From: JAFGNV01 sp964612485
GTDB lineage: Bacteria; Chloroflexota; Anaerolineae; 4572-78; J111
Direction of reading: 5' to 3'
DNA: 64,000 nucleotides
NCBI GenBank assembly: GCA_964612485.1
Contig: CAZTFF010000016.1
Coordinates: forward strand, 40,432 to 104,431
The position numbers and the translations under genes were made by a program. The notes beneath the pieces are model-generated. The model was not told the DNA's origin, ran no database searches, and worked only from the letters and a program-made list of their open reading frames with translations. Positions 18,131-26,828 of this stretch are shown piece after piece (within the stretch, counting starts at the first letter, position 1; every line of letters starts with the position of its first letter).

Positions 18131-19114
18131 ATGTACCAGCAGTTGCAGCGCAATTTCGACGTGATACAGTATCTGGTTAAGAACGCTTCATTGGACCAGC
18201 TAACGTGGCGTAAAGATGAAAACAGCCGGTCGTTGGCCGATGTGCTGTCTCATTTACGTGATTTGGAAAAATGGAATGCGGCCCTCGGCATCTCCAGCCG
18301 AGAGACGGACCGGCGCTTCCCTATGGATAATCCGCCCGATAACAATCACGTGTTTGATGCGTACGCTCACTATCGCCGGCAAACCATGCTGCGGCTGGCC
18401 GAAACCGCCCAGTCACCGGGGCCGGTTGTTCACCGCCTCTTTGGCGAAATGCCGCTGGACAAATTGGTTCAGGTGATGGATGAATACGACCAGATTTATA
18501 TCCACCAGCTTGAGCACGTCATCAAAGAGATGCCCGCCAACCCGTTGTTAAGCCGGGCGCGCTACGAAATCAGAGATTACCACCGGCGTTACCGCCGCCA
18601 TCTGGCCCAGGCAAGCTCGCTGCTGGATATTGGCGTAGGCTCCGGCCTGGCTTTGCGCCACGTGATGGAGCAAAATCCCCACCTGACGGCCACCGGTATT
18701 GATATTCGAGACCTGCGTTTGCCCGATGTCAAGGTGCCCCTCCAGCTTTACAACGGCCACACCATGCCGTTTGACGCCAACCGGTTTGATGTATCGCTGA
18801 TTTTTTACGTGCTGCATCATTGTGAAAACCCCCAGCGGGTTCTGGAAGAGGCGGTGAGAGTCACCCGGCAGACAATTATTGTGATAGAGGAGTTTGACCG
18901 GCCCGGCGCAGATGAAGCCAGCCTGGATCTGACCGAGCGGGAAAGCCATCGCGCCCTGGGGATTCCGCCCGATTTGTATTACCGATTATTTGACCAGCCT
19001 GAGTTTGAGCAAATGCTGCAAATCCACCAGCTCACCCTGCTCGACCGGCAGGTGCTGCCCTCGCAAACAACGCGCCCGGTAGAGAAATATCTTTACGTTT
19101 TGCAGGTAACATAA
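18131..19114 (+). CDS. DinB-like domain fused to class I SAM methyltransferase
   Basis: 327 residues. The first ~135 residues form a helical domain with conserved-looking His positions (VLSHLRDLEKWN and YIHQLEHVIKEM), resembling the DinB/YfiT metal-binding bundle. The second part is a methyltransferase: SAM loop LLDIGVGSGLAL near 158, acidic residue in TATGIDIRDL, and SLIFYVLHHCENP as motif IV. The substrate is unknown. It is a single gene, divergent from the AraC regulator and convergent with the next minus-strand gene, 3 bases between stops. Confidence 0.75.
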   Translation: MYQQLQRNFDVIQYLVKNASLDQLTWRKDENSRSLADVLSHLRDLEKWNAALGISSRETDRRFPMDNPPDNNHVFDAYAHYRRQTMLRLAETAQSPGPVVHRLFGEMPLDKLVQVMDEYDQIYIHQLEHVIKEMPANPLLSRARYEIRDYHRRYRRHLAQASSLLDIGVGSGLALRHVMEQNPHLTATGIDIRDLRLPDVKVPLQLYNGHTMPFDANRFDVSLIFYVLHHCENPQRVLEEAVRVTRQTIIVIEEFDRPGADEASLDLTERESHRALGIPPDLYYRLFDQPEFEQMLQIHQLTLLDRQVLPSQTTRPVEKYLYVLQVT

Positions 19115-19117
19115 AAA

Positions 19118-19735
19118 TCAGCCCCCTTCAACCAACCACTCCAGCAGCATAATTCCGCCCACGCCGGCCATCACACACAAAATCAGCAAGACCACCAAAC
19201 AACTGAGAATAATGTGAAATTGGAAAAACCGCGCGAGTCCCCTCCGCTCAGGCTCATCGGTGTCGGCTAGAACAGGCGCATCCTCACCGTTGATTGGCGG
19301 AGTGGCGGCAACCGACCCGGAAATAGTAGATGGGGAGCCGGGCGGGACACCACGCTGGGCAATGGCCTGGGTGCGGCGGCTGGCCCGCCCGGCTTCGGCC
19401 TCTTGCAGCAAAATATCCACGCCGGGATAAAAAGGTTCGATGGTTTCCAGCCGGGTAAGTAATTTTTTAGCCAGAAAGAACTTCTTGTTGGTCAGAGCCG
19501 CCGCTGCCCGCCGGTAGAGGTCGTCGGCTACCGGTTCGCCGGCGGTATTGGCGGCCAATTCGTGCTGCAACAATTCCAGATGGCTGCGGGTGTCGTCCAC
19601 CTGTTTTTGCAGGCTTTTGATGACGTCGGCCCGGCTTTCCTGTTCCAACTGAGATTCCAGATGCGGCAGATTGGCCTGCAACTGTCGCAGTGTTTTTTCT
19701 TTATAAGCGCGTTGGTCTTGGGTTAAGTGTATCAT
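19118..19735 (-). CDS. Coiled-coil protein with C-terminal membrane anchor
   Basis: 205 residues of no recognised family. The N-terminal ~70 residues are Gln- and Glu-rich and likely coiled coil (LRQLQANLPHLESQLEQES). A helical middle resembles a TPR-like repeat (AAAALTNKKFFLAKKLLTRLE). The last ~35 residues are one hydrophobic span (FQFHIILSCLVVLLILCVMAG) followed by a short tail. The start is uncertain: I took the ATG at 19735, and an in-frame TTG at 19753 is possible. It is the last of a three-gene group with VanZ and a glycosyltransferase. Confidence 0.65.
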   Translation of the reverse strand: MIHLTQDQRAYKEKTLRQLQANLPHLESQLEQESRADVIKSLQKQVDDTRSHLELLQHELAANTAGEPVADDLYRRAAAALTNKKFFLAKKLLTRLETIEPFYPGVDILLQEAEAGRASRRTQAIAQRGVPPGSPSTISGSVAATPPINGEDAPVLADTDEPERRGLARFFQFHIILSCLVVLLILCVMAGVGGIMLLEWLVEGG

Positions 19736-19742
19736 TGATAAT

Positions 19743-20171
19743 TTAGATCGCAATCAAAGTATAAAGTGCCGGTAATTTGGCGCGCCAATGGCCGCTGTAA
19801 CGGATCAGCAAAATCATAGCCAGGGCGCCGCTAATGTCAAACAAAACATCGTACAGGCCGGGATACCGCCCCGGCACAAAAGATTGGTGGACTTCATCCG
19901 AGATGGCGTAGAGAACCGATAAGATCAACGCCCCAAAAAGAGCCGGCCAGCCGGTCCGACGCTCCAGGCTCAAGGCGCGCCACCACAACCAGGCTAACAT
20001 AGCGTAGGCAATTATATGAGAGATTTTGTAAAAAAGTTTCTCGCCGGCATCATCTTCAATTTCAATCAAGGTTGACCGGGAGGAAAGCGCAAAAATCAGA
20101 ACCATCCAACCGATCAGCGGCAGAAAATCGCGCAGCCAGCGAGTCCAGGTGGAGATGTTGGGTAAATTCAA
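19743..20171 (-). CDS. VanZ-like membrane protein
   Basis: 142 residues with four hydrophobic spans and the family's KISHIIAYAMLAWLW and DEVHQSFVPGRYPGLYDVLFD motifs. VanZ relatives sit in the membrane and are linked to resistance to teicoplanin and lipoglycopeptides in some Gram-positives, but the biochemical role is not known. Its ATG overlaps the stop of the glycosyltransferase gene (ATGA), so the two are translated together, which suggests a surface-glycan context. Confidence 0.85.
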   Translation of the reverse strand: MNLPNISTWTRWLRDFLPLIGWMVLIFALSSRSTLIEIEDDAGEKLFYKISHIIAYAMLAWLWWRALSLERRTGWPALFGALILSVLYAISDEVHQSFVPGRYPGLYDVLFDISGALAMILLIRYSGHWRAKLPALYTLIAI

Positions 20172-21388
20172 TTGTAGGCGCTTTCTGCAACTTCTGCTAA
20201 ATTTTGCCAGGTAAAGTGCGTTCGGATCCGCCGTGCGGCGTTGCGGCCTAACTGTTGGCGTTTTTTCGGCTCTTCAAGTAACTGCACAATCGCCTTGCTC
20301 AGAGCATCATCATTTTCGGCAGGAACCAGAAGGCCGGATTCATCCGCTTCGATGTAGGCGCAATTTTGTCCAACCGCATCGGCCACTACCGGCAGCCCCG
20401 CCGCGAGCAGGCTGATCAATTTGACCGAACATTTGGTGCGGTTCAAGAGCGTATCATCATAAGGATAGACGGCGACATCGGCGGCCTCAAAACAAGCCCA
20501 CGCCTGTTTGATGGGCAGCCAGCCGGTAAAATGAACATATTTTTTCAGGCCGGCCCGCGCCAGGTGTTGGGCCAGTCGTTTGTCTTCGCCCTGTAAACCC
20601 TCGCCCACAACAAGCCAGCGCGCTTGCGGCAGTTGATCGGCCACCTGTTTGACCAGGGTGACAATTCGCGCCAGCCGAAATTCTACAAACCGGGTGTAGA
20701 GCAGGATGATGGGTGTTTCAGCAACATCCCATGGCATTGACGCGGGTGTCTCGCCGCTTTGGGGAACCTGCCCCGGTTCAATAATTGTGGCCTGCGCGTG
20801 ATAGCCGTTGGGCAGATACACAATTTCAAGAGCCTGTGTCCCGGTTTGCGATGCAACCAACCCCTCCAACGTCCGGCTGGCGACTGTCACCGCATCGGCG
20901 TGGCGCAGGCCCCAGTGCTCCTGCCAGGTAAAAATCCGTTTTTGCAGCGACGAATACGGCAGCAGATCATTCCAGGCTTGTTCCCAATCATCGGTATCAA
21001 CCACCAGCCGGGTGGCAGTTGGGAGCCGGCCCGCTTTCCGCAGCCACCACAACCCCCAATGTGCCAGCCCGGCATACGCTTTTGGTTTGAATAGATGAAT
21101 AACATCCGGCTGCAAGCGAAGCGCCTGGATAATCAATGATCCCGTCAATAAAATGTGAAAGAGCAGCGGTACACGGAACAGGCGGCGGGGCAGCGGCACA
21201 TTGACCACCTGTACCCCATCTTCCACCCAACGTTGCCCGGCCCGTTCGGGATCATCCCACGGTGGAATCAACACCGTCACCCGGTGTCCCTGGGCGGCCA
21301 ATCCTTTGGCCAGGGGCACCGCGCGAATGCTCATGGTAGCTTTGGGCCGTAATCCAAACGGGCCAATGAAAACAATATTCTTGGTCAT
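20168..21388 (-). CDS. Glycosyltransferase, GT4/GT1-like (GT-B fold)
   Basis: 406 residues. The N-terminal half begins IVFIGPFGLRPKATMSIRAVPLAKGLAAQGH, a GT-B acceptor domain. The C-terminal half has VVGEGLQGEDKRL, the VHFTGWLPIKQAW stretch and the E-x7-E-like segment (CFEAADVAVYPYDD...SVKLISLLAAGLPVV) that binds the nucleotide sugar in GT4 enzymes. It should transfer a sugar from a nucleotide donor to a glycan or lipid at the cytoplasmic face. It is the first gene of its group, divergent from the receiver-kinase gene. Donor and acceptor are not predictable. Confidence 0.85.
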   Translation of the reverse strand: MTKNIVFIGPFGLRPKATMSIRAVPLAKGLAAQGHRVTVLIPPWDDPERAGQRWVEDGVQVVNVPLPRRLFRVPLLFHILLTGSLIIQALRLQPDVIHLFKPKAYAGLAHWGLWWLRKAGRLPTATRLVVDTDDWEQAWNDLLPYSSLQKRIFTWQEHWGLRHADAVTVASRTLEGLVASQTGTQALEIVYLPNGYHAQATIIEPGQVPQSGETPASMPWDVAETPIILLYTRFVEFRLARIVTLVKQVADQLPQARWLVVGEGLQGEDKRLAQHLARAGLKKYVHFTGWLPIKQAWACFEAADVAVYPYDDTLLNRTKCSVKLISLLAAGLPVVADAVGQNCAYIEADESGLLVPAENDDALSKAIVQLLEEPKKRQQLGRNAARRIRTHFTWQNLAEVAESAYN

Positions 21389-21475
21389 CGGCCCGTAATT
21401 CTAGTGTCACTCAGGATGGTTGGCAAATTACCTCCAAAGTTTTGCAGGCGGCTCAAATTGGGCCTTATTTCCGAC

Positions 21476-21505
21476 TCGACCCAAGGCATTCCCTTATGCT
21501 ATAAT
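21476..21505 (+). promoter_or_regulatory. Candidate sigma70 promoter
   Basis: TCGACC (21476-21481) and a perfect TATAAT (21500-21505), 18 bases apart, about 50 bases before the receiver-histidine kinase start. Confidence 0.45.
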
Positions 21506-21554
21506 GGAGTTGCTCGATCAGAGACGCCAAAACAGGCGCAAAGGAGCCACACCT

Positions 21555-22736
21555 ATGGCAGCCAGCGAAACTTCTCAAAAAGCGAATACCGCTCCCGCGC
21601 AAAAACCCATCAGAATTTTGTATATGGAAGATGAAACCGGGTTGGCCCGGCTTTTCCAGCGCCGCATGGAGTTGGCCGGCTATGCGGTTGACATTGCGCG
21701 CGACGGCCAGGAGGGTTTAGACAAATTTGACCCGGCGCTCCACGACATCATCGTAGTTGATTACAAAATGCCCTTTTACAACGGCCTGGAGGTTTTAACG
21801 GCTTTATCCAACCGCGGGCCGATGCCGCCCGCCATTATGCTCACCGGCAGCGGCGACGAAAACACCGCCGTGATGGCGATGAAATTAGGGGTGGGCGATT
21901 ACATTGTGAAAGACGTGCGGCGAGGCTATTTGCAGTTATTGCCGGTGGTGATCGACCAGGTGATTCGCCGGCGGCGGCTGGCCGAAGAAAAACAATTGGC
22001 CGAAAAAGCCTTGCAGGAACACGCACGTGCATTGGAAGCCCGCAATGAAGAGTTGGATGCCTTTGCGCACACCGTGGCTCACGATCTGCAAAATCCGCTC
22101 TCGCTCATCATTGGGTATGCCAGCACCCTACAGGAAGGCCGTGATTCGATGAGCGAGGCGGAACTGGAATTAAGTTACAAAAATATTGTGGACGCCAGCA
22201 AAAAAATGAGCAATATCATTGATGAGTTGTTGCTGCTGGCCGGGGTCCGCCAAAAAGAGGTTGAGTTGGCTCCTATCCCGAATATGGCCGACTTGTGTGC
22301 GCAGAGCCAAAAACGATTGAGCGCCTTGATCGAGCAGACAAACGCCAATATTGTTGCGGCCGATCAGTGGCCGGCGGCGCTAGGATACGGCCCCTGGATA
22401 GAAGAAGTATGGACCAACTACATCAGCAATGCTATCAAATACGGCGGCACGCCCCCGCAAGTTGAACTGGGGTCCACGATTCAAAACAACGGGCAAATTC
22501 GATTTTGGGTGCGGGATAATGGGCCGGGCCTTTCGCCGCAGGAACAGAACCGCCTGTTCACGCCTTTTACCCGGCTGGATCAGGTCCGTGCCAAAGGCCA
22601 CGGTTTAGGATTGTCTATTGTGCGGCGCATTGTAGAAAAACTTGGCGGCGAGGTGGATGTAGAGAGCGAAGGCGTACCGGGCCAGGGCAGCACCTTTAGT
22701 TTTACCCTGCCAGCGGCAAAGGAACAAGATATTTAG
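21555..22736 (+). CDS. Receiver domain-histidine kinase
   Basis: 393 residues without membrane spans, so cytoplasmic. A receiver domain occupies ~18-140 (acidic MEDE, phosphoacceptor D69 in VVDYKMP, lysine in YIVKDV). A short coiled linker follows, then HisKA with H176 in HDLQNPLS and the ATPase domain (NYISNAIKYGG, DNGPGL, GHGLGLSI). A receiver in front of a kinase suggests a relay that is gated by another kinase. The start at ATG 21555 follows AAAGGAG; the longer frame upstream lacks a ribosome site and crosses the promoter. It stands alone and lies 1.7 kb before the kai locus, so a link to clock output is possible but not shown. Confidence 0.88.
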   Translation: MAASETSQKANTAPAQKPIRILYMEDETGLARLFQRRMELAGYAVDIARDGQEGLDKFDPALHDIIVVDYKMPFYNGLEVLTALSNRGPMPPAIMLTGSGDENTAVMAMKLGVGDYIVKDVRRGYLQLLPVVIDQVIRRRRLAEEKQLAEKALQEHARALEARNEELDAFAHTVAHDLQNPLSLIIGYASTLQEGRDSMSEAELELSYKNIVDASKKMSNIIDELLLLAGVRQKEVELAPIPNMADLCAQSQKRLSALIEQTNANIVAADQWPAALGYGPWIEEVWTNYISNAIKYGGTPPQVELGSTIQNNGQIRFWVRDNGPGLSPQEQNRLFTPFTRLDQVRAKGHGLGLSIVRRIVEKLGGEVDVESEGVPGQGSTFSFTLPAAKEQDI

Positions 22737-22739
22737 TGG

Positions 22740-24032
22740 TTAGGATTTATCACCTTCGGGGTGAGAGATCAATGCCCCGGAACGGATATGAAGATCGCGC
22801 TGCGGGAAGGGAATCTCAATATTGTGGGCCGCCAGGGCCTCCCAAATCTCAAAGCGCAAATCACTGCTCAACACCAGGTCCCGAATAGCCTCATTGGTCC
22901 ACACCAATAGATCAAAATTCAGGCTGCTGTTGCCAAAATCTATAAACTGGACGGTGGGCGGCGGCTCCTTGAGGACGGCGGGCTGACTGGCCGCCACATC
23001 TAACAACACCTGTTTCACCTCACGCGGATTGGAATTGTAGGATACCCCCACGCTGACCCGCACCCGGATCAGATTTTCGGTATGGGTCAGGTTGGTTACC
23101 ACCTCGGTTAAAAAATTGGAATTGGGGATAATGAGTTCCACATTGTCTCTGGTTTTGATCACGGTGCTGCGGATGCCAATTTTTTGCACGGTGCCAACCT
23201 CGCCGCCAATCTCAACCACATTGCCGGCCACCAGTGAGCGTTCAAACAAAAGGATAAAGCCGCTGATAAAATTGTTGACAATTTCTTGCAGGCCAAAAGC
23301 CAACCCCACAGAGAGACCGCCGGCAATCACCGTGAGAGTGGTGAGATCAATGCCAATAGAACCCAGCGCCACCAAAACGCCGATAAACGCCACCCCATAG
23401 GCCGCAATCTTTGAAATAGAAGTAACCATCGAAGGGTCCAGGCCGGTTTGGGGCAAAAATGAATGGGATAACGTTCGGCTGATCCAACTTGATAGCACAA
23501 AAAAGGCGATGGTGATACCAACGGCCAATAACACAGAACCTACGGTCAGGGTCCAGCCGATAGCTTCGATGTGAAAGCCCCAATTCAACACATCGCCAAG
23601 CAATCCAAAGCCACTCAGAACAGCCACCACCAGCATAACGGGGCGCAGCACTTTTTTGATCCAAAATTGAGCCACAGCGGGCGATAAACCAACACCGAAC
23701 AACGCAGAAATAATCCGATAAATGAGCCAAATTACCAATAGCCTTTCGGTAAATTCCAGCAAGTTAACGCGGTACCCCAAAACCGGCAAGGTTTGGATCG
23801 ACAGCCCATTCAAAACTACTACCAGCAGCGGCAGTAAACTATTTTGGATCACCGCCGTTACTGTCCGCAGCCAGGCCGTTTCTGCCACCAACCGGGTTAA
23901 ACGCTCAAACCAGCGTTGCAGCAAGAAATCAAGAATCCAGGCCACAACAAAAATAACACCCAGAACGATAATTTGCCTGAGATCAACCAACTCACGCAGT
24001 ACAGCAGCTATTTGAGAGTTATTTTGTAACAT
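22740..24032 (-). CDS. Mechanosensitive ion channel, MscS family
   Basis: About 430 residues with several N-terminal transmembrane spans, then the MscS core: a Gly/Ala-rich pore helix (TVIAGGLSVGLAFGLQEIVNNFISGFILLF) and the beta domain with the EIGGEVGTVQKIGIRST strand, followed by the alpha/beta tail. Such channels open under membrane tension and release solutes on hypo-osmotic shock. The start is uncertain: ATG at 24032 (MLQNNSQI) is taken, but no ribosome site is clear and the frame continues upstream to 24131. It converges with the receiver-kinase gene. Confidence 0.85.
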   Translation of the reverse strand: MLQNNSQIAAVLRELVDLRQIIVLGVIFVVAWILDFLLQRWFERLTRLVAETAWLRTVTAVIQNSLLPLLVVVLNGLSIQTLPVLGYRVNLLEFTERLLVIWLIYRIISALFGVGLSPAVAQFWIKKVLRPVMLVVAVLSGFGLLGDVLNWGFHIEAIGWTLTVGSVLLAVGITIAFFVLSSWISRTLSHSFLPQTGLDPSMVTSISKIAAYGVAFIGVLVALGSIGIDLTTLTVIAGGLSVGLAFGLQEIVNNFISGFILLFERSLVAGNVVEIGGEVGTVQKIGIRSTVIKTRDNVELIIPNSNFLTEVVTNLTHTENLIRVRVSVGVSYNSNPREVKQVLLDVAASQPAVLKEPPPTVQFIDFGNSSLNFDLLVWTNEAIRDLVLSSDLRFEIWEALAAHNIEIPFPQRDLHIRSGALISHPEGDKS

Positions 24033-24122
24033 ATTGAAAATCCAATCATTTACTACAGGTAGGTGGATTGCCTGAACTGTACTGAGAACAGCATAGAACC
24101 ACCTTCTACCGGCGTATATCGC

Positions 24123-24162
24123 CTTCGGCAAGCTCAGCCAACGTCGCCTGAGCTTGCCGAAG
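24123..24162. repeat. REP-like palindrome, 15-bp arms
   Basis: CTTCGGCAAGCTCAG and its exact reverse complement flank a 10-base loop that begins CCAACG. A related palindrome with the same ACCAACGG-type loop is at 57114-57149, so this is a dispersed family. Confidence 0.75.
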
Positions 24163-24312
24163 CCAAATGACCTTGCCTCAATAAAAGTGTGGGTTTCAAT
24201 CTGATTTCAGTGTAGAGACACAATCTTGATGGATTATACCTCAAGCCGGTTGAGAGCGAAAACACCTTTTAATTCAGCAATTACCATTTATTTCGAGGAA
24301 CTCATTGTCAGT

Positions 24313-24343
24313 AAGACAAATTTATGCTACCATACCGTATAAT
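24313..24343 (+). promoter_or_regulatory. Candidate promoter of the kai operon
   Basis: A perfect TATAAT at 24338-24343, with AAGACA at 24313-24318 (19-base spacer), about 68 bases before the GTG start of the first kai-locus gene. The -35 match is weak. Confidence 0.4.
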
Positions 24344-24411
24344 CAAAATTATCGGGACTCCAGCACCTTATTCAAAAATCAACCTCATTTTACTCAACCG
24401 AGACTATCAAC

Positions 24412-26484
24412 GTGAACGATAAGAAACGCAATAAACCCAGCATATTAGTTGTAGACGATGATCCCGCTTTGTTGCGGGCTGAATCACGATTGCTACAGCG
24501 GGCAGACTTTATGGTGATTGAAGCTGCCACCGCTGCCAAAGCGCTGCGCCTGGCGAAAAAACACCGGCCAGACGTGATCTTGTTGGATGTCGTGCTTCCC
24601 GATACAGATGGCCTGACCCTGTGCCAACAAATAAAAAACGATCCCGTGCTGTCTGAGGCGCATATTATTCTCCTTTCGGGCCTGAGAATTTCGCCTGCGG
24701 AACAGTCCGAAGGATTAGAAGCCGGCGCGGATGATTATATCGCCCGCCCCGTTTCCAACCAGGAGCTTCTGGCCCGGATACGCGCCTCTCTCCGCCTCAA
24801 ACAAACAGAAGACACCATCAGAGAAAGCGAAGCCAGATACCGGCACCTGTTTGAAAATATGACCAGCGGCGTGGCCGTGTACCAGGCGGTAGACGACGGG
24901 CAAGATTTTATTTTCAAAGATTTTAATGCCACCGGCGAAAAAATCGAAGGAATCAAACGAGACGAGGTCGTGAGCCGCCGGGTTACCGAGATTTTTCCGG
25001 GAATCAAAGACTTTGGCCTGTTTGATGTCTTGCAAAAGGTATGGCAAACCGGAGAAGCTGAATATTTTCCCTCAAAACAGTATCAGGATGAACGCATCAG
25101 CGGCTGGCGCGAAAATCATATCTACAAGTTACCCTCCGGCGAAATTGTGGCCGTGTATAACGATGTTACCGAACAGAAACAAGCCGAACAATCCCTGCGG
25201 CAAAGTGAAGAAAAACTGAGAACCCTGTTTGCCCTGCTGCCGGTGGGGATATCCATTGTCAACCAAAAAGGTGATATTGTTGAAACAAACCCGGCCTTAG
25301 GACGAATATTGCAGCTTTCAAAAAAAGATTTGTTTGACAAAAAATACACCCACAGAAAATACATCAAACCCGACGGAACCCCCATGCGGTTCGAGGAGTT
25401 CCCCAGCGCCCAGGCTATAAAAAAGCAAAAAATGGTTGAAAACGTTGAGATTGGCGTTGTAAAAGAAAACGGAGAAATTATCTGGACCAACGTCAGCGCG
25501 GTGCCGGTTGCTTTTTCCGATTGGGCCGTGGTGATTACCACCGCAGACATCACCGAACGCAAAGAAATGCAGGAAGCTTTTCGGCACGAACACGACCTGC
25601 TAGAAAAAGTGATGGAAACCAGCCCGATTGCCATTACGGTGATAAACCGGCAGGGTGAAATCACCTTTGCCAATAGTCGCGCCGAACAAATATTAGGTTT
25701 AAGCCGAAGTGACATCACCCATCTCACTTACAACGCTCCCGATTGGCAAATTACCGATTTTGAAGGCCAGCCCTTGCCCGATGAACATTTACCCTTCTCT
25801 CAGGTGATGACCACCGGCCAACCCCTATATGATATCCAACACGCGATTGAATGGCCCAACGGACGGCGCGTATTGCTATCCATTAACGCCGCCCCGCTGT
25901 TTGATGAGGTCCAACAAATCGAGGCCGTTGTCTGCGCCATAGAAGACATCACGGAATGGGTGCTGGAAGAAAAACATCAAAAAGAACAACTGGTTCAAGA
26001 ACTCATCGCCTTAGATTTGCTTTCAGCATCGCCAAAAACCACGATCAGCGCCCAACTATTTGGGGTTAATAGGCTATACGAAGATTTTCTTGATATTTTT
26101 GATGAACTGAGCCAGGAATACAGCCACCTGCTGGACCTATCGCTGGAACAACGCGCCTATAAAGTTGAACACAATATCTCAGAACGTTTACGAGCCATTG
26201 CCCGCCGCCTGGGGTTACTTAGAGCGGGGCCTCGTGATGTTATCGAATTGCATAGCTCGACGCTAAAAACCAAAATGAGTGAAGCCAATCCGACCAAAAC
26301 CAAAGCCTATACCAAAGAAGGCCATATGATTGTGTTGGAACTGATGGGATATTTAATGTCTTATTACCGCAACCATGCCTTGGGCGTTCAAACGGAGCCG
26401 GCTGAACGCGGTGCTCCCTCGGAGCATGGCACCTTCTCAGAGCGCACCCCATCCTCCCATGATGAGCAAAGGAGCAAGGAATGA
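24412..26484 (+). CDS. Receiver-PAS-PAS-PAS protein with KaiA-like C-terminal domain
   Basis: 690 residues, cytoplasmic, no kinase or DNA-binding domain. Receiver domain ~10-128 (acidic D15-D17, phosphoacceptor D59, S89; the usual lysine is R112), PAS domains at ~138-258, ~262-387 and ~392-518, then a helical linker. A helical domain at ~549-656 follows, with V610-I-E-L-H614, then HMIVLELMGYLMSYYR. That order, a V-x-E-I/L-H helix followed by a hydrophobic helix ending in Y-R, is what I recall of the KaiC-binding domain of cyanobacterial KaiA, and of its relative RsbU_N. A polar tail closes the protein. The gene overlaps kaiB (ATGA) and kaiC follows, which supports a role as KaiA-like activator of KaiC. 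The start is a GTG with no clear ribosome site. A plain RsbU_N-type regulator is the alternative. Confidence 0.75.
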   Translation: MNDKKRNKPSILVVDDDPALLRAESRLLQRADFMVIEAATAAKALRLAKKHRPDVILLDVVLPDTDGLTLCQQIKNDPVLSEAHIILLSGLRISPAEQSEGLEAGADDYIARPVSNQELLARIRASLRLKQTEDTIRESEARYRHLFENMTSGVAVYQAVDDGQDFIFKDFNATGEKIEGIKRDEVVSRRVTEIFPGIKDFGLFDVLQKVWQTGEAEYFPSKQYQDERISGWRENHIYKLPSGEIVAVYNDVTEQKQAEQSLRQSEEKLRTLFALLPVGISIVNQKGDIVETNPALGRILQLSKKDLFDKKYTHRKYIKPDGTPMRFEEFPSAQAIKKQKMVENVEIGVVKENGEIIWTNVSAVPVAFSDWAVVITTADITERKEMQEAFRHEHDLLEKVMETSPIAITVINRQGEITFANSRAEQILGLSRSDITHLTYNAPDWQITDFEGQPLPDEHLPFSQVMTTGQPLYDIQHAIEWPNGRRVLLSINAAPLFDEVQQIEAVVCAIEDITEWVLEEKHQKEQLVQELIALDLLSASPKTTISAQLFGVNRLYEDFLDIFDELSQEYSHLLDLSLEQRAYKVEHNISERLRAIARRLGLLRAGPRDVIELHSSTLKTKMSEANPTKTKAYTKEGHMIVLELMGYLMSYYRNHALGVQTEPAERGAPSEHGTFSERTPSSHDEQRSKE

Positions 26485-26756
26485 CAGATAAAGTATTGTT
26501 AAAACTATATATCACCGGCCATACGCCCCGATCCGAACAAGCAATTGCCAACCTGCGCCGCATTTGTGAAGAAAAACTGCGCGATCAATACGACCTGGAT
26601 ATCATTGATATTCTGGATCAACCCGACCTGGCCGAACAGGAAAAAATATTAGCCACCCCCACCCTGATTCGGCTGGCGCCGCCGCCGGTACGCCGGCTGA
26701 TCGGCGATTTATCCGATACAGAAAAAGTAATGATGGGTTTAAGCCTGCAACATTAA
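26481..26756 (+). CDS. kaiB: Circadian clock protein KaiB
   Basis: 91 residues, a clear KaiB: KLYITGHTPRS at the N-terminus, the ILATPTLIRL centre and the PPPVRRLIGDLSDTEKV C-terminal half, including the segment that changes fold when KaiB binds KaiC. In the cyanobacterial clock KaiB joins the CI ring of KaiC in the night phase and sequesters KaiA. It is about ten residues shorter than the Synechococcus protein because the acidic tail is missing. Its ATG lies in the stop of the KaiA-like gene, with AGGAGCAAGG upstream, so the two are translationally coupled. Confidence 0.95.
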   Translation: MTDKVLLKLYITGHTPRSEQAIANLRRICEEKLRDQYDLDIIDILDQPDLAEQEKILATPTLIRLAPPPVRRLIGDLSDTEKVMMGLSLQH

Positions 26757-26828
26757 AATTTCCTGTCATAACAATGTCAAATAGTACATATTCGTCTTAA
26801 ACCAAATGGAAAAGTCAGGAGAAAATAA

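Larger units (their letters stand above)
24033..24411. other. 379-bp gene-free stretch upstream of the kai locus
   Basis: It holds the palindrome at 24123-24162 and the candidate kai promoter at 24313-24343. I see no reading frame of substance and no RNA gene; the rest is AT-rich leader sequence. Confidence 0.6.
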
